DNA of 64,000 nucleotides from Paraherbaspirillum soli (GTDB lineage: Bacteria > Pseudomonadota > Gammaproteobacteria > Burkholderiales > Burkholderiaceae_D). The position numbers and the translations under genes are program-made. Of the stretch, positions 55,688-62,606 are shown in pieces. Where the stretch lies: assembly GCF_042654985.1 (NCBI RefSeq), contig NZ_JBHSMT010000012.1, forward strand, positions 1 through 64,000. Reading direction: 5' to 3'. Numbering within the stretch: the first letter of the stretch is position 1; each line of letters starts with the position of its first letter. The notes under the pieces were generated by a model. It saw only the letters and a program-made list of their open reading frames with translations. It did no database searches and was not told the origin of the DNA.

Positions 55688-55716
55688 ATTAAATAGCAGG
55701 CTATCTGGACTGTCAA
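55688..55716 (-). promoter_or_regulatory. tsx promoter
   Basis: TTGACA (55716-55711) and TTTAAT (55693-55688) with an ideal 17-bp spacer on the minus strand, directly adjoining the operator pair. Confidence 0.78.
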
Positions 55717-55899
55717 GAATTTATTTCGACGGATTGCGGGATGGCGATTCGTACGGCGAGGTTGGGTAAACTGCGTGGCCGGAATGACGGCCAATCGGCT
55801 TTTGATCTACATCACACTCGAGGGCGCGCAGTATATCTCAAACTGCTGGTTGGACGCCCAAAAATTTTGAAGAAAACAAAATCGCCACAGGGTATTTAA

Positions 55900-55910
55900 T
55901 TAGGAGTCCT
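55900..55910 (+). promoter_or_regulatory. MarR-type palindrome, copy 1
   Basis: TTAGGAGTCCT lies in an A/T-rich context (TTTAATTAGGAGTCCTTTAC) about 140 bp before the gene at 56053. The core AGGA-N-TCCT is palindromic. The same 11-mer recurs at 56040-56050 and, inverted, at 58787-58797. Confidence 0.6.
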
Positions 55911-56039
55911 TTACATTATCGCGAACGTGATACATACTGAGCGCTCGTTTCAAGGCCGAAATTCATGGCCTGCCGATAAGGCGATCCGGTTGCGGAGCCG
56001 AGAAGTCTTCGCCTGAATTCCGTTTTTTGTCCACATAAC

Positions 56040-56050
56040 TTAGGAGTCCT
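56040..56050 (+). promoter_or_regulatory. MarR-type palindrome, copy 2, overlapping the ribosome binding site
   Basis: TTAGGAGTCCT directly precedes the ATG at 56053. The AGGAG inside it is the ribosome binding site of that gene. The same 11-mer occurs 140 bp upstream, so protein binding and ribosome binding could share this sequence. Sharing an AGGAG run may also be coincidence. Confidence 0.5.
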
Positions 56051-56052
56051 AT

Positions 56053-56796
56053 ATGTTACTGAAGAATACGCAACGCACATGCGGCATCGCAGCCGCCCTC
56101 CTTCTTGCATTTGGCGTTGGCACTACAGGCGCGCATGAAATCGTGGCCTCCGCTGCCAAGACCGGTGCCCCGGCCAAGGCCGCGAACCCTTCGTTCGACA
56201 TCGTGAAAACAGGCATCAAGGTGGACGCGTCCAAGCGCTGGGTGGAATTCACCATGCAGGTCAGCGGCATAGCCGGCGACGTGAAACCGGGCAAGACCGG
56301 CAAGTTTGCCGGCACCAAGGTGTTCTCCTATGTTTGGCCGACCAAGATCGACCCTGCCGAAGTCGGTTTTGATGCCGGCTCCGGCATCCTGGCGCTGGCG
56401 GTAACGGCCCATCCCGACTTCGACGACACCCCGCTGTTCTCGACCAAAGGAGCTGATTGGCATACCCATTGGGTGGTATTGGCGCCGGATGACGAATGCG
56501 CTAAAGGCGCCCTCAAAGTCAAAGACATCCCGGAAGGAAGCAAGCCGCGCCTGCCGAAGACCTGGCCTGGCGTTCCGCTTCTGATCGACAGCCCTGGCTA
56601 TGCGCCGAACTTTGAACAGCACACCGTCTCGGTACGGGTCCCGTTCGACAATATGGATGCGATCCGCGGCACCTCGTTCGACGGCGTGACTGCCGGCCTG
56701 CGCATCAATGCCAGCGCTCATAATCCATTGCTGTGCGTGGAGAACGTGTTCGATGTGGCATCGGGCGACCTGTCCTTGCCGGGCAAAGCGGATTAA
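56053..56796 (+). CDS. Exported protein of unknown family
   Basis: 247 aa with a signal peptide (NTQRTCGIAAALLLAFGVGT, cleavage likely after GAHE or nearby) and a well-placed AGGAG. I do not recognise the family. The mature part is a mixed beta-rich domain with SKRWVEFTMQVSGIAGDVKP, the aromatic/His motif GADWHTHWVVLAPDDECAKG and a C-terminal NPLLCVENVFDV; the two cysteines could form a disulfide or bind a metal with the histidines. Its start is bracketed by two copies of the MarR-type palindrome, so it is probably part of the regulon of the MarR protein at 58927. It is convergent with the two thioredoxin-like genes across a bidirectional terminator. Confidence 0.7.
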   Translation: MLLKNTQRTCGIAAALLLAFGVGTTGAHEIVASAAKTGAPAKAANPSFDIVKTGIKVDASKRWVEFTMQVSGIAGDVKPGKTGKFAGTKVFSYVWPTKIDPAEVGFDAGSGILALAVTAHPDFDDTPLFSTKGADWHTHWVVLAPDDECAKGALKVKDIPEGSKPRLPKTWPGVPLLIDSPGYAPNFEQHTVSVRVPFDNMDAIRGTSFDGVTAGLRINASAHNPLLCVENVFDVASGDLSLPGKAD

Positions 56797-56855
56797 TTCA
56801 AGCAGCTAGGGCGCGCGCCTTGCCGGATCAGGCGCGCCGTCTGCGGAAGATCCTC

Positions 56856-56903
56856 AAAACAATGCCGGGCACGTGAATTCCATCACGTGCCCGGCATTGT
56901 TTT
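56856..56903. terminator. Bidirectional terminator
   Basis: AAAACAATGCCGGGCACGTG and CACGTGCCCGGCATTGTTTT are exact inverse complements around an 8-nt loop. With A-tract and T-tract on both sides it serves both the gene at 56053 and the convergent genes starting at 58651. Confidence 0.88.
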
Positions 56904-56969
56904 ATGGTGCGTTAAGGTTGAATTTCGGCGCGGTCGATTTGCGAGCCATGCCCGCAGCCGGGTTTTACC

Positions 56970-57449
56970 TCACCTGACTGAAGCCGGCTCTGCCAGCAGT
57001 TTTCCGACCGCCACGCCTACGCTGAGGTCATCCTTATGGCCGAAACGCTGCATGCGCAGGTAACCGTTTTTGTCGATCAGGATCAAGGTCGGCGTTCCTT
57101 GCATGTGATAAGCCTGCATCGTCAACGGCAGGCCGCGCTTGCCGTCGGCCATGTCGACCCCGATCGGCAATTCCAGCCGGTGCCGGTGAATGAATGTCTC
57201 CAGCGCCTCCGGCGTCATCGCTTCGTGATGCTCGAATACCGTATGCAAACCAAGCACTGCAACATGGTTCGGGTCGAAGCCCTGCACCATGCGCTTCATT
57301 TGCGGCACGCTTTGGTGCACGCAGCCTTGGCACAGAATCTGGAACGCGTTGATGACAACAACTTTGCCGCGCAGCGTCTCCAGATCGAGTGCCGACTGGG
57401 TATTGAACCATTGGCTGACTTGCAGTTCCGGTGCCGGTTTCGGGGCCAT
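56970..57449 (-). CDS. Thioredoxin-like protein (TlpA/ResA type), copy 1
   Basis: 159 aa from the ATG at 57449 (AGGAAAAC upstream); the frame is open to 57503 but that part overlaps the next gene. The redox motif is LCQGCV (C-x2-C) in VVINAFQILCQGCVHQ, with GTPTLILIDKNGYLRMQRFG as the cis-Pro and final strand region. Other TlpA-like features are LRGKVV and VAVLGLHTVFEHHEAM. It has no signal peptide and is probably cytosolic. It is a close paralogue of the upstream gene (about half the residues identical by eye), so a tandem duplication is likely. Substrate unknown. Confidence 0.87.
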   Translation of the reverse strand: MAPKPAPELQVSQWFNTQSALDLETLRGKVVVINAFQILCQGCVHQSVPQMKRMVQGFDPNHVAVLGLHTVFEHHEAMTPEALETFIHRHRLELPIGVDMADGKRGLPLTMQAYHMQGTPTLILIDKNGYLRMQRFGHKDDLSVGVAVGKLLAEPASVR

Positions 57450-57480
57450 GTGTTTTCCTGTTTGATGGGGAGACACTACG

Positions 57481-58035
57481 CTAGATTGGGCATCCCTGCG
57501 CATCGCAGATAAGGCCGTTTTGCGATTGACCTTGAGCGATATCAGCGACCGCTGCAGGGCTCGCGGGTTCCGCCAGCAATTGTCCTATCAGCGCGCCTAA
57601 TTGCAGATCATCCACGCGACCGAAGTGGTGCAGGCGCACGTATCCGGCTTTATCGATCAGGACCAGGCTGGGCGTTCCGCGCAAGCCATATGCCTGCATC
57701 GTCAAAGGAACCGGGCCGACCGCAGCGGCTTGATCGATCGCAATCGGAAAGCTCAATTTATATTCATGGATGAAGGCCTTCAACGACACTGCCGTCATTG
57801 CCTCATGATGCTCAAACACCGAATGCAGCCCGATCACGGCGACCGATTCCTGCGGGAAGGTGCGGTGCACGGCCAGCGCTTGCGGAATGCCATGCGACAC
57901 GCAACCTGGACACAACATTTGGAACGCATGCAGTACCACGACTTTTCCGCGCAACTGTTCCAGCGTGATGGCTTGGCGGCTGTTCAGCCATTGCGACACC
58001 TGTAACGCAGGCGCCAGGCGAAGTTCTTCTTTCAC
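57481..58035 (-). CDS. Thioredoxin-like protein (TlpA/ResA type), copy 2
   Basis: 184 aa. The active-site motif is LCPGCV in VVVLHAFQMLCPGCVSHG, a variant of CPGC, followed by HSVFEHHEAM and GTPSLVLIDKAGYVRLHHFG. It carries a C-terminal tail not present in copy 1, with ICDAQGCPI (two cysteines four residues apart), possibly a second redox pair. It lies between the AhpD-like gene and copy 1 and is most likely co-transcribed with both. A redox partner for AhpD-like or peroxide-handling enzymes is a plausible role. Confidence 0.87.
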   Translation of the reverse strand: MKEELRLAPALQVSQWLNSRQAITLEQLRGKVVVLHAFQMLCPGCVSHGIPQALAVHRTFPQESVAVIGLHSVFEHHEAMTAVSLKAFIHEYKLSFPIAIDQAAAVGPVPLTMQAYGLRGTPSLVLIDKAGYVRLHHFGRVDDLQLGALIGQLLAEPASPAAVADIAQGQSQNGLICDAQGCPI

Positions 58036-58105
58036 TTTATTCTCCCTTTCATATCAGGCAATCGGCGACGAGGCGGAGTCGCCGCCTCGTCAGCCGATGC
58101 GAGGA

Positions 58106-58651
58106 TTAGTCGACTTTGCGCAGTGCGACTTTCGGGAAATCGACTTCGACGTTCAACGCGACGTTGATGTAGTTGGTGAACAGGTTCAACGCAACGTGCG
58201 CCAGAATTTCGACCACGGCTTCGTCGTCGAAATCTGCATTTTTCAAGGCAGCGATGTCGGCTGCGGTTACCTGAGCGCGGTTTTCAACCACTTTCAGCGC
58301 AAACGTCAGTGCTGCAGCCGTTCTGGCATCGGTCGAATGTCCGATTTGCGCAGCTGCCATTTCAGTAGCGCTGGCGCCGGCACCCTGACCCAGCACAGTG
58401 TGGGCGGCCAAACAATATTCGCAGCTATTGCGGTTGGCGATCGCTACCGCAATTTGCTCGCCGAGTTTGGCGCCCAGCTTGCCTTTGCCCAGCGCGCCAA
58501 ACGAGCCCCACATGCTGTTGAGCGCAGCCGGCGAGTTCGCGACCGCGGCGAACATGTTCAGTTCTTTGCCAAAGGTGGCTTTAATTTGTTCCAGGGCAGG
58601 TTTGCTTTTTTCGTTGGCAGTTGCAAGGGTAACCAGTTTGACGTGCGACAT
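58106..58651 (-). CDS. AhpD-like carboxymuconolactone decarboxylase family protein
   Basis: 181 aa from the ATG at 58651; the frame extends to 58708 but that stretch looks like leader. The core motif E-x11-C-x2-C-x3-H is present as EQIAVAIANRNSCEYCLAAH, identical to AhpD-type alkylhydroperoxidase active sites. The remaining helices fit the family (FGALGKGKLG, AALTFALKVVE, DDEAVVEILAHVALNLFTNY). Such proteins reduce peroxides or act as disulfide relays. A MarR-type palindrome sits in its promoter, and two thioredoxin-like genes follow on the same strand. Confidence 0.9.
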   Translation of the reverse strand: MSHVKLVTLATANEKSKPALEQIKATFGKELNMFAAVANSPAALNSMWGSFGALGKGKLGAKLGEQIAVAIANRNSCEYCLAAHTVLGQGAGASATEMAAAQIGHSTDARTAAALTFALKVVENRAQVTAADIAALKNADFDDEAVVEILAHVALNLFTNYINVALNVEVDFPKVALRKVD

Positions 58652-58772
58652 ATAAATCTCCAGATAAAAGGGGCGGGTTAACAAGAGCATGTGCGTGCCC
58701 GAACACACATGCTGAAATCATTCAGTCACTGCTCGCAAATTCGATGCATACCATCGGCCAGAAGGCGCCCTC

Positions 58773-58802
58773 ATCATATTTTAAGTAGGACTCCTAAATT
58801 AA
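58773..58802 (-). promoter_or_regulatory. Promoter with MarR-type palindrome in its spacer
   Basis: TTAATT (58802-58797) and TATGAT (58778-58773) with an 18-bp spacer on the minus strand before the AhpD-like gene. TTAGGAGTCCTA occupies the spacer (58798-58787), where bound regulator would block the polymerase. Confidence 0.55.
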
Positions 58803-58926
58803 TGGAGTAAAAAAATAGGCGCTTTCGCGCAACTCCACTTTTCAAGGCCGGCATAAACCCTGCCTCGTAAAATTTACCAACTCAATTCAATCTGCGGTCC
58901 TGCTTATATGGACCAAAAAATCCAGT

Positions 58927-59580
58927 TCATCCCGCAAAAGACAGCCAGTTCCTATTCGCCACCAGCGGCTCGGCTTCGCTATGCTCCGGACAATCCAGCC
59001 TCAGGTGATACACCCCCATCGGGGCACTGACCAGATTGCAATGGTGCGGCGTGGTCGAGCCGACATAACGATTTGCGTCGAAATATTTACAAGTAACGCA
59101 CATGCGCGAAGTCGGTATCTTGCCGCTTTCCTGCAAGTTGCGAATCACCTTGATCATCATCCGCAACAACTGTGTTTTCTCTTCCTGGCCCAGGGACTGC
59201 ACTGCCAATCCCAAGAAGCCGCTGGCTTCAGCAACCGTGGCCGACAACTTGGCGCCAGATGCACTCAGACGCAATGCAATCGCCCGTCCATCTTCCGCAT
59301 CACGCCCTTTTTCCGCCAAGCCTTTTGCGACCAAAGTGCTCACCGCATCGCTGGCGGTGGCGGGTGTGATCGCCAATTGCTCGGCAATCACCGACAAGCG
59401 TAGCGGACTACTGCGTGCGGCCAACAAAGCCAGAATATCGACCTGGGTAGGCGTCAACCCATTCGCCACAGCCAGCTCCCACGCTTGACTGCGCATCGCG
59501 GTGCCGATCCGCGCAAAACTTGTTGCAATGCGACTCTCTATCGGCGTGCTGATGCTATCGAATGTGGTAGATGTGAACAT
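58927..59580 (-). CDS. MarR-family regulator with Cys-rich C-terminus
   Basis: 217 aa, longer than the usual 140-160 for MarR. The winged helix-turn-helix is typical: ANGLTPTQVDILALLAARSS, RLSVIAEQLAITPATASDAV, STLVAKGLAEKGRDAEDGRA. The extra C-terminal part carries CVTCKYFDANRYVGSTTPHH then CNLVSAPMG and LRLDCPEHSEAEP, that is, four cysteines with flanking histidines. This could bind a metal or sense redox state through disulfides. It has a strong promoter TTGACA-17-TATTAT with a palindrome at its -10 box, pointing to autorepression. Targets linked by the shared palindrome are the exported protein gene and the AhpD-like operon. Confidence 0.9.
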   Translation of the reverse strand: MFTSTTFDSISTPIESRIATSFARIGTAMRSQAWELAVANGLTPTQVDILALLAARSSPLRLSVIAEQLAITPATASDAVSTLVAKGLAEKGRDAEDGRAIALRLSASGAKLSATVAEASGFLGLAVQSLGQEEKTQLLRMMIKVIRNLQESGKIPTSRMCVTCKYFDANRYVGSTTPHHCNLVSAPMGVYHLRLDCPEHSEAEPLVANRNWLSFAG

Positions 59581-59603
59581 TGAGTTGTTTCACCCAGGAT
59601 TAT

Positions 59604-59646
59604 ATTATGCAGTCCTAATAATATGAGTCCCGCCAAAACATGTCAA
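59604..59646 (-). promoter_or_regulatory. MarR gene promoter with overlapping palindrome
   Basis: TTGACA (59646-59641) and TATTAT (59623-59618) with an ideal 17-bp spacer. TTATTAGGACTGCATAATA at 59621-59603, an imperfect palindrome sharing TTAGGAC with the other copies, overlaps the -10 box. Confidence 0.65.
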
Positions 59647-59780
59647 GCATTTCGTATAAACAAATTCGGTAGCCGCGCGTTCCGCTTGACTTGCCCGCTA
59701 CACCGAGCGAGCAGGGATGGCTTTGACCGCATTCACCCCTGCTGCACACGGCGCCGGATCGTGCTCGCCCCTGCTGCGCG

Positions 59781-60749
59781 CTACAGGTCCAGCACCAGAA
59801 GTTTGCTCTTCGCCCTGGAGCAACAGGCGATCACCTGGTTGTTGGCGCATCGTTCTTGCTCGGTAAGGAACTGGTCGCGGTGATCGGGTATGCCGTCGAC
59901 TACCGTGGTCAGGCAAGTACCGCAGATTCCCTGCTCACAGGAGGTCGCAATCGCGATCCCGTGTTTGCCGAGCGCGGTGACGATGGTTTCGTTCGCGGCA
60001 ACCGCATAGATCTTCCCTGTACTGGCAATCTGGATCTCGAATCCGGCATCGGCCGAGCTGCCCGCGGCGATTTCGGCTGAAAAATATTCCGTGTGCAAAT
60101 TGGCGGCGTCCCAACCTTGCCGTTTTGCGGTATTCATCACCGCGTCGATGAATGGCTTGGGGCCGCAGACATAAACATGCACGCCCGGCTGCGGGCTACG
60201 CAGCGTGTGCTCGAGGTCGATGTATTGTTCCGGCGACTCATCATCGAAATGACAATGCACCTGATGCGAAAAATCGGAGTTTGAAATGCGATCGAGGAAG
60301 GCCGTGCGATTGCGCGACCGGGTGCAGTAATGCATTTCAAAATCGGTCCGGCTCAGCGCCAGTTGTTCAGCCATGCTCAGAATCGGGGTAATGCCGATCC
60401 CGCCGGCAAACAGCAAGGCCTTGCTGGTGTTCTCGGCCAGCGCGAACAGATTTTTCGGCTTGCTGATGGTAATCAAATCGCCTTCCCTGACCCGGTCATG
60501 TATCGCCTGCGAGCCGCCGCGCGAACGTTCGTCGCGCAATATGCCCAACAGATACCTATGGCGCTCTTCCGGGCTGTTGCAAAGGGAATATTGACGCACC
60601 AAGCCATCGCTTATGTGGACGTCGATATGCGAGCCGGCAGTAAAAATCGGCAGATTATTGTGCGCCGGGTCCACCAGTTCAATGGCGCAGATCCCCTGCG
60701 CCACAGTCGTCTTTTTCTTTACCACCACGGTCAACATTGATTGAGTCAT
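59781..60749 (-). CDS. Flavin and 2Fe-2S reductase (phthalate dioxygenase reductase/VanB type)
   Basis: 322 aa, the normal length for class IA oxygenase reductases. Domains in order: flavin-binding (RQYSLCN, with LLGILRDERSRGGSQAIHD), NAD-binding (ALLFAGGIGITPILSMAEQL, HVYVCGPKPFIDAVM), then C-terminal plant-type ferredoxin with SCEQGICGTCLTTVVDG and a fourth ligand in VIACCSRAK. It passes electrons from NAD(P)H to an oxygenase or a molybdenum enzyme. It is the last gene of the AurF-GATase-MOSC group, so it may serve the diiron oxygenase or the MOSC protein. Confidence 0.92.
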   Translation of the reverse strand: MTQSMLTVVVKKKTTVAQGICAIELVDPAHNNLPIFTAGSHIDVHISDGLVRQYSLCNSPEERHRYLLGILRDERSRGGSQAIHDRVREGDLITISKPKNLFALAENTSKALLFAGGIGITPILSMAEQLALSRTDFEMHYCTRSRNRTAFLDRISNSDFSHQVHCHFDDESPEQYIDLEHTLRSPQPGVHVYVCGPKPFIDAVMNTAKRQGWDAANLHTEYFSAEIAAGSSADAGFEIQIASTGKIYAVAANETIVTALGKHGIAIATSCEQGICGTCLTTVVDGIPDHRDQFLTEQERCANNQVIACCSRAKSKLLVLDL

Positions 60750-60796
60750 TTCTTTATTTACCTTCTCTGCGTTGGATGAGATAGATCATGATCCGG

Positions 60797-61516
60797 TTAA
60801 CCAGCTGCACCGCTTTCGACACCGGTCAGACGCGGCGACCAATCCTCGACGGCCCCTCTTTCCAGCCGCTTTTGCGCCAGTTGCCGCCATGAGAAACTGA
60901 GCGGAGCGAGATTGGCAATGCCGACCAAGGATGGTTTGTGCATTCTGGTTGCGTCGCCGTAGAGCGTCTCCAGAAGCTTGATCAGCGTCCAGTTGGGGCA
61001 AGGCCGATCTTCCAGCAAGAAGCAATCGCCGGCGGCAATCAGCCCAGTCTCCAGCACGCGGTAATACCATCCGGTCAGACGTGTTTTTTGAACCAGCGCG
61101 GCCATATCGTTGCGGCCAAAACGATGATTGAGTTTCCAGCATGGCTGCCGCGCCTGGGATATTTGCAACAGTGCAGTTCCTACGCGATAGATATCGCCGA
61201 CGCAGCAGTTGTGTTCGGTCATGCCGACGGTGCTGATGTTCTCGCCGAATGCGCCCGGCCGACTGAGGACAGGGATTTCTCCGCACACGTCTATCCAGCT
61301 CGCATAGTGCTCGTATGGATAGTGATGCACGGCTTTTTCCGGTCCGCCATGACGCACCAGATCCCCTTGTTCATCGCCTTGCAAGCCGGTGTGACCGACA
61401 ATTTGCGCGGCTTGGCAAGGATGCTTATCGATACCGCTGATGGCGCCGCTGTCATTCAACGGCACCGCCTTGCCGGTCAACAGGGTGACAATACTTACCG
61501 CATTATTTTCTGTCAT
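60797..61516 (-). CDS. MOSC-domain protein, YiiM-like
   Basis: 239 aa from the ATG at 61516 (AAGAAG about 8 nt upstream); the frame runs to 61624 but that part lacks a site. The MOSC core is present: GHTGLQGDEQGDLVRHGGPE KAVHHYPYEHYASW, PGAFGENIST, VGDIYRVGTALLQISQARQP CWKLNHRFG with the molybdenum-binding Cys. E. coli YiiM reduces N-hydroxylated base analogues using molybdenum cofactor. It lies 47 bp before the flavin/2Fe-2S reductase, a natural electron donor, and downstream of a glutamine amidotransferase-like gene. Confidence 0.9.
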   Translation of the reverse strand: MTENNAVSIVTLLTGKAVPLNDSGAISGIDKHPCQAAQIVGHTGLQGDEQGDLVRHGGPEKAVHHYPYEHYASWIDVCGEIPVLSRPGAFGENISTVGMTEHNCCVGDIYRVGTALLQISQARQPCWKLNHRFGRNDMAALVQKTRLTGWYYRVLETGLIAAGDCFLLEDRPCPNWTLIKLLETLYGDATRMHKPSLVGIANLAPLSFSWRQLAQKRLERGAVEDWSPRLTGVESGAAG

Positions 61517-61650
61517 AAGAGCTTCTTCTTTAAGCATAAAACCTTTGAGAGCTGGACCAGTCAGTTGCATGGCTGGACATGCTATGCGCCATGTCCAGCC
61601 ATGCCCTCCAACTATTGACAACACTCGTTAAAGCTTGGCTTGCGGGGTAT

Positions 61651-62364
61651 TCAGGCCAGAGAAACTTGTTCCAGCCATGCTGCGAAAAACTGCTTTGCCT
61701 GCCCTTCCAGGTGCGCGGCATGACTCGCGGTATCGGCCCGCAAATCGTTGACAGTGACGCCTTGTGCATTCGCGATTTCGCATGCATGACCGATCAGCCA
61801 GGCTTCGATGCTGTTGGCCAGTACTTCGGCATGGAACTGCAAGCCGAGTACATTTTTGCCGTATGAAAAAGCCTGGTTCTTGCACAATTTGGTAGACGCC
61901 AGATGCACCGCGCCTTCGGGCAGATCGAAGGTATCGCCGTGCCAATGGAGCACGGAGGTAGGTGCTTGGCCCAAAAAGGACAGCGGCGAGTCTTTGCCGG
62001 CATCCGACAGAGTCAGCGGCGACCAGCCGATTTCTTTGTAGCCGCCGGAATAAACCTTTGAGCCGAGCGCGGAGGCAATCAACTGCGCGCCCAAGCAGAT
62101 ACCCAGCGTCGGCTTCTTTTGCGCCAATCGGTTTTGCAGAACGCCTATTTCCTGCCGCAGACAAGGATAGTGCGCGGTTTCATACACCCCTATCGGTCCG
62201 CCCAGCACAACCAGCAGCTCGGGGTCGACTTCAGCGACATGCTGATAGAGATTGTCTTCTGTCGCTTCCAGATATTGAATGGAAAAACCTTTGTCTCTCA
62301 GAACCTGCTCGAAGGAACCGAGATTTTCAAAATGTACGTGACGTATTGCAATGGCTGTTTTCAT
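61651..62364 (-). CDS. Class I glutamine amidotransferase-like protein
   Basis: 237 aa. The triad is visible: nucleophile Cys90 in LGICLGAQLIAS, His178 and Glu180 in LQFHAE. The oxyanion-strand LVVLGGPIGVYE is present. It resembles the stand-alone GuaA-type GATase1 proteins (GMP synthase-like) that hydrolyse glutamine or gamma-glutamyl substrates, not a fused synthase. No partner synthase is next to it. The upstream gene is AurF-like and the downstream gene is a MOSC protein; the gap of 134 bp to the latter holds no gene. Confidence 0.88.
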   Translation of the reverse strand: MKTAIAIRHVHFENLGSFEQVLRDKGFSIQYLEATEDNLYQHVAEVDPELLVVLGGPIGVYETAHYPCLRQEIGVLQNRLAQKKPTLGICLGAQLIASALGSKVYSGGYKEIGWSPLTLSDAGKDSPLSFLGQAPTSVLHWHGDTFDLPEGAVHLASTKLCKNQAFSYGKNVLGLQFHAEVLANSIEAWLIGHACEIANAQGVTVNDLRADTASHAAHLEGQAKQFFAAWLEQVSLA

Positions 62365-62606
62365 ATTTAGCTAACCGATCCTATCTAATAAATTCCTGTC
62401 CGATTTCACAGGTTTGCAAAGTAATTCTTTTACCGTAACCTTCATTTTGTTCTGGTTATGAACCGGCAGCGCCAGGCTGCCGGTCATAACGTCAATAGAA
62501 AAGGAAGGCCATGAATTCCAGTGCAACGACTTTCCTTAGGGCCGCACTCTGGAAAAAATGCTGGACTTCATTTTCGTTTCAACATGCTCTCCGGCTTGCG
62601 CCGAAA
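62365..62606. other. Intergenic region between the GATase and AurF-like genes
   Basis: 242 bp holding a GTTATGAACCGGCAG-type hairpin (62455-62490, GTTATG...CATAAC with an inner GGCAG/CTGCC stem), which may be the terminator of the AurF-like gene or a stabilising stem. A plus-strand AAGGAAGG followed by ATG at 62511 is discussed among the findings. Confidence 0.45.
62455..62490 (-). terminator. Hairpin after the AurF-like gene
   Basis: GTTATG...CATAAC with inner ACCGGCAG and CTGCCGGT forms a long stem with a 6-nt loop. On the minus strand AACCAGAACAAAATG follows, without a T-run. It may lower read-through from the AurF-like gene into the GATase gene. Confidence 0.45.

Larger units (their letters stand above)
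55587..56052. other. Divergent control region tsx / exported protein gene
   Basis: 466 bp without a gene. The left part carries the tsx promoter and operator (55662-55716). The right part carries two copies of TTAGGAGTCCT (55900-55910 and 56040-56050), the second inside the ribosome binding site of the next gene. Between about 55,740 and 55,890 I see nothing specific. Confidence 0.6.
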
